Source: Pseudomonadota bacterium (lineage in GTDB: Bacteria; Pseudomonadota; Alphaproteobacteria; Thalassobaculales; Thalassobaculaceae). Taken from it: DNA of 7,628 nucleotides. Of this stretch, positions 1 to 5,357 are shown in pieces. Under the pieces are notes generated by a model that did no database searches, was not told the origin of the DNA, and was given only the letters and a program-made list of their open reading frames with translations. The translations under genes were made by a program, and so were the position numbers. How positions within the stretch are numbered: position 1 is the first letter of the stretch; every line of letters starts with the position of its first letter. Location: NCBI GenBank assembly GCA_027623845.1, contig JAQBUJ010000136.1, positions 1 to 7,628 of the forward strand, read 5' to 3'.

Positions 1-89
1 CCCATAAACACCACCTCCCGCAATCAACGCATCGTCACCGCAATTCTACAGAACCGGCGCCGGAAGGTCGGGATTTTTAGAGGTGCCCT

Positions 90-392
90 ATGGGAATCCC
101 TCGCGAGTCAGCCTCAGCGCAAATTGGTATTAAGGGGGAAAAGTTAGCCCTCAATATACAAACTCAGATTTTGACTGAAGAGAAGGGCGCGTCGGGCCCG
201 GAGCAGTCGAATTTCCTCAAACCGCTGCAAAACACCAAATATGCGATCCAGTTTATTGAGCAATACCTGCTGCAAAAAGACCTTGCGGCCCAAGGCGGCT
301 CCATTGGGCCGGTTAACAATAACGCAGCATTGGTCGGATTGATCGGCAGTATCGCGCCGTCTTCCGGGCTGAACCTCAACTTGTTTTCATAG
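90..392 (+). CDS. Small hypothetical protein, 100 aa
   Basis: I do not recognise this protein. The ATG at 90 is preceded by a good Shine-Dalgarno AGAGG (79-83, six-base spacer), and an in-frame TAG at 78-80 rules out an upstream extension. The product is soluble-looking, with no signal peptide or membrane segment. It has a hydrophilic N-terminal third, a predicted amphipathic helix around residues 44-66 (KPLQNTKYAIQFIEQYLLQK) and an Asn/Gly/Ser/Leu-rich tail ending NLNLFS. It has no cysteine or histidine, so it is unlikely to be a metal enzyme. GC is about 51% by hand count, clearly below the neighbouring genes, which may mean transfer or weak codon selection. It converges on the aspartate dehydrogenase gene with 14 bases between the stops. 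The ribosome-binding site favours a real gene, but the function is unknown. Confidence 0.6.
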   Translation: MGIPRESASAQIGIKGEKLALNIQTQILTEEKGASGPEQSNFLKPLQNTKYAIQFIEQYLLQKDLAAQGGSIGPVNNNAALVGLIGSIAPSSGLNLNLFS

Positions 393-406
393 ACGCTGGC
401 GTTACC

Positions 407-1222
407 TTAGGTGCCGGAAACCAGCGGCGCCGTCAGCCGGCGCAAGGTCGCCAGCATACTTAGCGCGGTGATTTTGCCGGTTTTCGGGTTTTCCTCGGAC
501 GGAATATTTTCGATTGTCATGGTGAACCGGGCGCTGTCCGCCTCGACTGTGATCGTGTGGATGTTGCGATCGACGCTGGGGTCGGCCCAAATCTGAAGCA
601 TCGTTTTGTCCGGTCCGATGCCGGCCAGGCTGAGCGCTGCTGCGACATTGACGTTTGCGGGGAAACCGATCGCCCCGTCCCGGGCGGTGCCTTCGAAAAC
701 CAACTTGGCTTCGCTCAGCCCTTCCACGGAGATGTTGTTTGCCACCAGGTGCGGCGCGCCGGCTAGGCCATTCGGCGGCTTGCGGGTTTTCAAGGTGACG
801 CTGTCGACATGGCCTTCCGCCGCCGCACGCACCGCGTCGAGGCCGATCAAGGCGCCGGTTGGTATGATGATGCGGGCGCCGGTTTTCGCCGCCCGGTCCA
901 CCAAATCCATGCGGGACAGCAGCGCGCCGACGCTGGCGGGAATGAAAATCCGGCCGGCTTCGACGGCAGCCTCGGCGACGTCGGAGAACACCGATGCCGG
1001 CGCGCATTCAATGACGATGTCCGACACGCCGGCCAATTCAGCCAGAGAGGTTACTGGCGGCGTCGCCGACAAGTCGGCAAGGTTTCGGCGGGCCTTTTCA
1101 TGATCTCGGGCCGACACCGCCGCCAGACGCAGCCCGGGGATCAGGCCCTGGTCCAACGCCTTGGCGATCTTTAGGCCGATGGCGCCGAGCCCGCCAATCC
1201 CCACTCCCAGATCCTGCGCCAT
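407..1222 (-). CDS. nadX: L-aspartate dehydrogenase (NadX/AspDH family)
   Basis: Predicted cytosolic NAD(P)-dependent L-aspartate dehydrogenase, interconverting L-aspartate and iminosuccinate/oxaloacetate. The 271-aa length fits the family (roughly 250-270). Residues 6-20 form a Rossmann dinucleotide-binding motif (VGIGGLGAIGLKIA, a GxGxxG pattern). The C-terminal domain carries family hallmarks: FPANVNVAAALSLAG at 187-201, ADPSVDRNIH at 213-222 with H222 the likely catalytic histidine, and ENPKTGKITALSMLATLR near 244-261. The ATG at 1222 follows GGGAG on the minus strand with about seven bases of spacing. In NAD synthesis the enzyme usually sits with nadA and nadC, which are absent here. It is divergent from a solute-binding protein and the D-glutamate genes, so a catabolic role for aspartate is at least as likely. 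The family call is firm; the pathway is inferred. Confidence 0.88.
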   Translation of the reverse strand: MAQDLGVGIGGLGAIGLKIAKALDQGLIPGLRLAAVSARDHEKARRNLADLSATPPVTSLAELAGVSDIVIECAPASVFSDVAEAAVEAGRIFIPASVGALLSRMDLVDRAAKTGARIIIPTGALIGLDAVRAAAEGHVDSVTLKTRKPPNGLAGAPHLVANNISVEGLSEAKLVFEGTARDGAIGFPANVNVAAALSLAGIGPDKTMLQIWADPSVDRNIHTITVEADSARFTMTIENIPSEENPKTGKITALSMLATLRRLTAPLVSGT

Positions 1223-1255
1223 ATTGTTTCTCCCGCGTGTTTCCTGCCTCGGCGG

Positions 1256-1284
1256 TTTCTAGCGTCTTTCACCGGGTGGTACAA
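1256..1284 (-). promoter_or_regulatory. Candidate sigma-70 promoter for aspartate dehydrogenase
   Basis: On the minus strand TTGTAC (plus 1279-1284) and TAGAAA (plus 1256-1261) are separated by exactly 17 bases. Each matches the -35 or -10 consensus at four of six positions. Transcription would start near 1249, leaving a short leader before the ATG at 1222 that contains the GGGAG ribosome-binding site. The -35 element lies inside the first unit of the 16-bp repeat array. This is seen by eye only; weak matches are common, so confidence is low. Confidence 0.3.
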
Positions 1285-1334
1285 ACATGCGGTGTTGCGA
1301 TCACCGGGCGGCGCGAACTCCGGACGGCACAAAC
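1270..1334. repeat. Degenerate 16-bp tandem repeat array in the divergent intergenic region
   Basis: Three 17-base copies agree at 13 of 17 positions in every pair: CACCGGGTGGTACAAAC (1270-1286), CACCGGGCGGCGCGAAC (1302-1318) and CTCCGGACGGCACAAAC (1318-1334). Starts at 1270, 1302 and 1318 fit a 16-base period. The intervening unit (1286-1302) matches the first at 10 of 17, so it looks like a decayed fourth copy. Most differences are transitions. The array lies between two divergent genes and covers the upstream region of both. Multiple operator sites for one regulator are the simplest reading; a decayed tandem duplication without function is the alternative. Confidence 0.55.
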
Positions 1335-1342
1335 CGCGCCGG

Positions 1343-1371
1343 TGGACCTAAGCCCGGCCCGCCGTTAGATT
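1343..1371 (+). promoter_or_regulatory. Candidate promoter giving a leaderless transcript of the solute-binding protein gene
   Basis: TGGACC (1343-1348) and TAGATT (1366-1371) are separated by 17 bases, and each matches the sigma-70 consensus at four of six positions. A -10 element ending at 1371 predicts a transcript start near 1377-1379, essentially on the ATG at 1379. No Shine-Dalgarno is visible in front of that ATG, which fits a leaderless mRNA. Both observations are by eye and individually weak, but they agree. Confidence 0.33.
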
Positions 1372-1378
1372 ATCCCGC

Positions 1379-2350
1379 ATGAACAGCCGTCTTGCAGCCC
1401 TGTTGGCGATTGCCCTAGCAGCGTTCGGCGCCCTCGCCACGCCGAGCGCCGCCGAGGCGCCGAAATGCATCAGCATAAAGCTTGTTGTGCCTTCTGCCGT
1501 GGGGACCGCGACCGATATGGTGATGCGGGCCTATACCGAGACAATCAATCGGCGCAGTACCGGCCCGTTGATCAAGGTCATCAATATCACCAAGAAGTCG
1601 GCGACCATGGACGGGATTTCGGCCAAACCCGATGGCTGCACCTTGCTGGCGACCACCCAGAGATTGGTTGCCGACTATTTGGCAAATGCCGAAAACTCCG
1701 AGTGGTCTAGTTTTAAGCCGATCGCGTTGTTGACCCGCACGCCGTTGCTGGTTGTCGCCAGAGGTAATCTCAAGGACGCCAATCTGGCTAATATCATCGA
1801 GCAGGCCTTGCAGGACCCTAACACGGTGGGCATTGGCGAGGCGCGCAGCAACCTGGAGCGGATGTTGCTAATGTCGCTTGAGGATGCTTCCGGCGCTCGG
1901 TTTCGGATCATGACCTATGACACCGGTCGGCAGAGTTTTGCGGCCTTGTTAAGCGGCCAACTGGATATTGGGATAATCTCCGCCTCAGGCGCGAAACGGC
2001 GGGCTGATCAGAAAGAATTGCAAGTGCTGGCGGTCACCAGCGAAGAGCGTAGTACGCTGCTGCCCGATGTACCGACGCTCAAGGAACAGGGAATTGCCGG
2101 CGACTTCGGGATCGACCGTGGTTTGCTGGCGCCGAAGGAAATTCCCGAAGAGATCGTTACCGAGATCTCCGGTTGGTTCAAAAAGGCTTCGGAAGACCCG
2201 GCGCTCATTGATCGATTGGCCGGCCATGGGACCCAAGTTTACTTTCGCGAATCCGATGCCTTCACCCAATACTTTGAGAATTTGACCGCCGATTGGCTTG
2301 AGATGATCGAGCGGGCGATCGGCCAACAGATACGCCGACAGCCTAGTTAA
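1379..2350 (+). CDS. TctC/Bug-family periplasmic solute-binding protein
   Basis: Periplasmic receptor of the tripartite tricarboxylate transporter (Bug) type, 323 aa, the usual length. The N-terminus is a Sec signal peptide: R4, a hydrophobic run from residue 5 to 20, and likely cleavage after A25 or A27. Family signs in the mature part are an IKLVVPS first strand (33-39), the ligand-loop aspartate D46, PDG at 84-86, TYDTGRQSFAALLSGQLDIG (179-198) and the hallmark LPDVPTLKEQGI (228-239). The only two cysteines, C30 and C87, could form a periplasmic disulfide. Characterised Bug proteins include receptors for aspartate and glutamate, which suits its place between aspartate dehydrogenase and dgcN-dgcA. 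No TctA or TctB membrane subunits are in the window, so it may work as an orphan receptor. The ligand is inferred. Confidence 0.85.
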   Translation: MNSRLAALLAIALAAFGALATPSAAEAPKCISIKLVVPSAVGTATDMVMRAYTETINRRSTGPLIKVINITKKSATMDGISAKPDGCTLLATTQRLVADYLANAENSEWSSFKPIALLTRTPLLVVARGNLKDANLANIIEQALQDPNTVGIGEARSNLERMLLMSLEDASGARFRIMTYDTGRQSFAALLSGQLDIGIISASGAKRRADQKELQVLAVTSEERSTLLPDVPTLKEQGIAGDFGIDRGLLAPKEIPEEIVTEISGWFKKASEDPALIDRLAGHGTQVYFRESDAFTQYFENLTADWLEMIERAIGQQIRRQPS

Positions 2351-2382
2351 TATTAACGCTGGTGCGCGGGGAAAATTAACGC
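2346..2382. promoter_or_regulatory. AT-rich palindrome and direct repeat upstream of dgcN, candidate operator
   Basis: GTTAATATTAAC (2346-2357) is a perfect 12-base palindrome that overlaps the stop codon of the solute-binding protein gene. The octamer ATTAACGC occurs at 2352-2359 and again at 2375-2382, a 23-base step. AT-rich blocks like these stand out in GC-rich surroundings and lie about 70-105 bases before the dgcN start. A binding site for a regulator of the D-glutamate genes is plausible. No regulator gene is in the window, so its identity cannot be given. Confidence 0.35.
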
Positions 2383-2451
2383 CGCGACGCTGGCCTTGGC
2401 GAGCGGTTGCTCCTATCCTCCCGACTGGAATTCAGCTTTTTGGGGGACATC

Positions 2452-3447
2452 GTGGAGATCCACAGTCCATATCTTTTGTTTCTTGGCGACGCGCGCGATC
2501 AGCTCGCCGCCAAAACCGCCAATGGCGTGCGTGTATGGCGACCACAATGGTGCGTCGGCCAATTTCGCCTGCCTGGCTGCAACGCTGATTGCGGCGTCCC
2601 GGACATGTCGATCGAGGACGCGGCGGCGGCCGGTGTGAAGACCGTAATCCTGGGGGTCGCTAATCGGGGGGGCGTGATCCCGGAAAGCTGGACCGTCGAG
2701 TTGCTCAAAGCAGTCGGGTTGGGGATGGATGTCGCCAGCGGTTTGCACACCCGGATCGCCGAAATTCCGGTGCTCGCCAAGGCGGCCCACGCCAATGGTC
2801 GGGCGCTGCATGATGTCCGCCAGCCGACCCAGGATTTTGAGGTCGCTAACGGTCGGAAGCGTCCGGGCAAGCGGCTGCTGACAGTGGGTACCGATGTCTC
2901 GGTCGGCAAAATGTTCACCACTCTGGCGATCGAGCGCGAGATGCGCCAGCGTGGCATGAAGGCGGACTTCCGGGCGACCGGTCAGACCGGCATCTTTATC
3001 GCCGGCTCCGGGGCGTCGATCGATGCGGTGATCGCCGACTTCATCTCCGGCGCGGTTGAATGGCTGACCCCGGATAACGCCGCCGACCACTGGGATTTGG
3101 TCGAGGGTCAGGGCTCGCTTTTCAATGTTTCTTATGCCGGCGTGACCATCGGCCTGATCCATGGCGCACAGCCGGATGCGCTCGTTGTCTGTCATGAGGC
3201 CGGGCGCCCGCATATGCGCGGCATGCCGCATTTTCCGGTGATCGATATTCCGACCTGTATCGACGCTAATCTCCAGGCGGCGCGTCTGACGAACCCGGAC
3301 GTTATTTGCGTTGGCGCCTCGATCAACACCTCCGGTCTGTCTGAGCAAGAGGGCCGCGATTTCTGTAAGAGGGTTGCCGATCAGACCGGGTTACCGGTGG
3401 TTGACCCGTTGCGTGATGGGGTCGCGGCGATCGTGGATAACATCTGA
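2452..3447 (+). CDS. dgcN: D-glutamate N-acetyltransferase DgcN (DUF1611 family)
   Basis: Predicted cytosolic enzyme that acetylates D-glutamate to N-acetyl-D-glutamate, the first step of a D-glutamate catabolic pathway described in marine Proteobacteria and halophilic archaea. I chose the GTG at 2452: GGGGG lies just upstream (2442-2446), and the protein then starts at the family's N-terminus (EIHSPYLLFLGDARDQLAAK). The upstream in-frame TTG at 2407 only adds unrelated residues. Length is 331 aa. Seen motifs are WCVGQFRLPGC (33-43), a P-loop-like GTDVSVGKM (146-154) resembling dethiobiotin synthetase, ATGQTGIFIAGSG (175-187), EGQGSL (218-223) and CHEAGRPHMRG (247-257). The family has been described structurally as a new acetyltransferase group. 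Adjacent dgcA strongly supports the assignment. Confidence 0.88.
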   Translation: MEIHSPYLLFLGDARDQLAAKTANGVRVWRPQWCVGQFRLPGCNADCGVPDMSIEDAAAAGVKTVILGVANRGGVIPESWTVELLKAVGLGMDVASGLHTRIAEIPVLAKAAHANGRALHDVRQPTQDFEVANGRKRPGKRLLTVGTDVSVGKMFTTLAIEREMRQRGMKADFRATGQTGIFIAGSGASIDAVIADFISGAVEWLTPDNAADHWDLVEGQGSLFNVSYAGVTIGLIHGAQPDALVVCHEAGRPHMRGMPHFPVIDIPTCIDANLQAARLTNPDVICVGASINTSGLSEQEGRDFCKRVADQTGLPVVDPLRDGVAAIVDNI

Positions 3448-3511
3448 GCGTCTTTGACTAGGCATATTCCAGGGCGACCTCCTGGGCTTCTTCGACATTC
3501 GGAACATCGCC

Positions 3512-4498
3512 ATGGCCCCTATGCTCTCAGTCACCCGTGAATCCTGGCCGTTGGCGAGTGTTTTTCGCATCTCGCGTGGCGCCAGGACTGCCTCCGAGGT
3601 GATCGTTGCGGAAATCGTCGATGGTGCATCGATCGGTCGTGGCGAGTGCTTCCCCTATGCTCGTTACGGCGAATCTCTCGATAGCGTCGAGGGGCAAATT
3701 CGGTCGGTTGCCGGCGCGATTGCGCGGGGTGCGGACCGCGAGGAACTCGCTGCATTGCTGCCGGCAGGGGCGGCCCGTAACGCGGTGGATTGCGCGCTAT
3801 GGGATCTGCAAGCCAAGTTGGCCGGTCGACGGGTGTGGGAGCTTGCCGGCTTGGCTGAACCGGGGCCGGTCACCACGGTCTATACCCTGGGCGTCGACAC
3901 GCCCGAGGTCATGGCGGGCAAGGCGGCGAAAAACCGGAACCGACCGCGGCTGAAGCTGAAAATGACCGGGGACGATCTCGATCTGGAGCGGGTCGCCCGG
4001 ATTCACGCGGCGGCGCCCAAGGCGGGCCTGGTCGTTGACGCCAATGAAGGATGGACGGTAGCGCAGTATCTCGACTATGCCCCCCGCCTGGCGGCGCTTG
4101 GCGTCGAGATGATCGAGCAGCCGTTGCCGGCATCGGATGACGCCGGGCTGGCGGGTATCGAGCGGTTGATACCGGTCTGCGCCGACGAGAGCTGTCATGA
4201 CGCAGCCGGGTTGGGCGGGCTCGCGGGTAAATACGATTTGATCAACATCAAGCTGGATAAGACCGGCGGTCTGACCGAGGCGCTGCGGCTTCGTGAGGCG
4301 GCGTTGGCGGCGGGATTTGGCATCATGGTCGGCTGCATGATCGGCACGTCCTTGGCGATGGCGCCGGCGATGCTGGTGGCGCAAGGCGCCGGGGTGGTCG
4401 ACTTGGATGGGCCCTTGCTGCTGGCTAGGGATCGCGATCCCGGCCTTGACTATGACGGCAGTATCATCGCGCCGCCGTCGGCAAGATTGTGGGGATAG
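3512..4498 (+). CDS. dgcA: N-acetyl-D-glutamate racemase DgcA (enolase superfamily)
   Basis: Predicted racemase converting N-acetyl-D-glutamate to N-acetyl-L-glutamate, the step after DgcN. The 328-aa protein belongs to the enolase superfamily, close to dipeptide epimerases. Catalytic residues are all in place: the KxK motif K148/K150 (LKLKM), metal ligands D176 (VVDANEGW), E202 (IEQP) and D225 (ADES), and the second base K247 in NIKLDKTGG. CMIGTS (275-280) and DLDGP (297-301) are the substrate-side motifs. The ATG at 3512 has a weak GGA eight bases upstream; the ATG at 3521 is a possible alternative. A 64-base gap separates it from dgcN, and the methyltransferase follows four bases after its stop. 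A true dipeptide epimerase is the alternative, but pairing with dgcN argues for DgcA. Confidence 0.88.
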   Translation: MAPMLSVTRESWPLASVFRISRGARTASEVIVAEIVDGASIGRGECFPYARYGESLDSVEGQIRSVAGAIARGADREELAALLPAGAARNAVDCALWDLQAKLAGRRVWELAGLAEPGPVTTVYTLGVDTPEVMAGKAAKNRNRPRLKLKMTGDDLDLERVARIHAAAPKAGLVVDANEGWTVAQYLDYAPRLAALGVEMIEQPLPASDDAGLAGIERLIPVCADESCHDAAGLGGLAGKYDLINIKLDKTGGLTEALRLREAALAAGFGIMVGCMIGTSLAMAPAMLVAQGAGVVDLDGPLLLARDRDPGLDYDGSIIAPPSARLWG

Positions 4499-4502
4499 AA
4501 AA

Positions 4503-5351
4503 ATGACCGAGAAAATCGAGGACGGGGTCCGGGGGCATTATGCTGGCGACGGGCTGATGGATCGGCTGGTCGCGGCCTTGGTCGAGATGGGCCATGACCC
4601 GGACGACCCACCGGCGGAGGCGGTCAGCCAGCTTGATCAGATGCATATCCGAGGCGCTGCGGCGACCACCGAGTTACATGACGCGATGGGTATCGGGCCG
4701 GATGACAGCGTGCTTGATGTGGGCTGCGGCATTGGCGGCCCGGCGCGGGCCTTGGCGACGCGCCTCGGCTGTCCGGTGACCGGCCTCGACCTGACGCCGG
4801 ATTTCTGCGCGTGCGCCCGGGAACTCAACTATCTGTTGGGCGTCGAGGATCTGGTGGAGATTGTCGAGGGCAGCGCCCTTGATATGCCCTTCGACGACGA
4901 GAGCTTCGATGCCGTGGTCACCCAGCATGCGTCGATGAATATTGAGGACAAAGCGGCGCTTTATCGGGAAATCGCCAGGGTGTTGGAGCCGGGCGGCCGG
5001 TTCGGGTTTTACGATATCATGCAAGGCCCTGGCGGCGATGTGCACTACCCGGCGCCCTGGGCGGTAAATCCCGAGATCAGCTTCTTAGCGGAGCCGGATG
5101 CGGTAAAGGCGCTGATCGAGGCGGCCGGTCTGCGCCAACTGAAATGGGAAGACGTAAGCGAAAAAGGGCTTGCCTGGATGGCCGAGCAAAAAGCGGCGCG
5201 CGAGGCCAAGGCGGCGCGCGGTGAGGCGGACGGCCCGACGGGGCCATCGGTGCTGATGCGCCATGGCGCGGCGGAAAAACTCCGCAACATCGCCCGAAAT
5301 TTGCATGAGGGTCGGATCGTCACGATCCTTGGCGTTTTCGAAAAGCCGTGA
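4503..5351 (+). CDS. Class I SAM-dependent methyltransferase, small-molecule type
   Basis: Cytosolic methyltransferase of 282 aa using S-adenosylmethionine. Motif I is VLDVGCGIGG (70-79), the ribose-binding acidic residue is D96 in TGLDLT, the adenine-side motif is GSALDMPFDDESFD (123-136), and the motif before the substrate loop is RVLEPGGRFGFYDI (159-172). Overall shape resembles sarcosine/dimethylglycine N-methyltransferases and related small-molecule enzymes, though the substrate cannot be read from sequence. I chose the ATG at 4503 because GGGGA (4491-4495), overlapping the dgcA stop, is a good ribosome-binding site; the longer in-frame start at 4407 lies inside dgcA and adds an unrelated Cys/Arg-rich stretch. 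Four-base spacing makes co-translation with dgcA likely. An acidic KAAREAKAARGEADG insert (230-244) is a probable surface helix or linker. It converges with the phosphoesterase gene six bases away. Confidence 0.85.
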   Translation: MTEKIEDGVRGHYAGDGLMDRLVAALVEMGHDPDDPPAEAVSQLDQMHIRGAAATTELHDAMGIGPDDSVLDVGCGIGGPARALATRLGCPVTGLDLTPDFCACARELNYLLGVEDLVEIVEGSALDMPFDDESFDAVVTQHASMNIEDKAALYREIARVLEPGGRFGFYDIMQGPGGDVHYPAPWAVNPEISFLAEPDAVKALIEAAGLRQLKWEDVSEKGLAWMAEQKAAREAKAARGEADGPTGPSVLMRHGAAEKLRNIARNLHEGRIVTILGVFEKP

Positions 5352-5357
5352 GCGGGT

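Noticed and set aside
54..78. Palindrome CCGGCGCCGG followed by a T run as a terminator of an upstream gene
   Set aside because: The palindrome has no loop and 10 bases separate it from the short T run; the sequence before it shows no gene end I can support.
394..426. Inverted repeat CGCTGG/CCAGCG between the small protein and aspartate dehydrogenase genes, as a terminator
   Set aside because: Six-base stem with a 21-base loop and no T tract on either strand; it also runs into the dehydrogenase coding end.
2407..2451. Upstream TTG start for dgcN adding 15 residues
   Set aside because: The added residues are not part of the family N-terminus, and GGGGG in front of the GTG at 2452 is a better start signal.
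2413..3348. A 311-codon open frame on the minus strand opposite dgcN
   Set aside because: It lies wholly antisense to a gene with clear family motifs, its product is Arg/His/Asp-rich without a recognisable domain, and such shadow frames are usual in GC-rich genes.
3471..3487. CCAGG/CCTGG hairpin in the dgcN-dgcA gap as terminator or attenuator
   Set aside because: Only a five-base stem with a seven-base loop and no T run; consistent with chance.
3448..3511. Protein-like reading of the dgcN-dgcA gap on the minus strand (GDVPNVEEAQEVALEYA then stop)
   Set aside because: The frame is closed by a stop about 22 codons upstream, with no start signal and no continuation into a longer gene; at most a faint remnant.
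4407..4502. Longer methyltransferase start inside dgcA adding 32 residues
   Set aside because: It adds a Cys/Arg-rich out-of-frame reading of dgcA, while the ATG at 4503 has a good ribosome-binding site.
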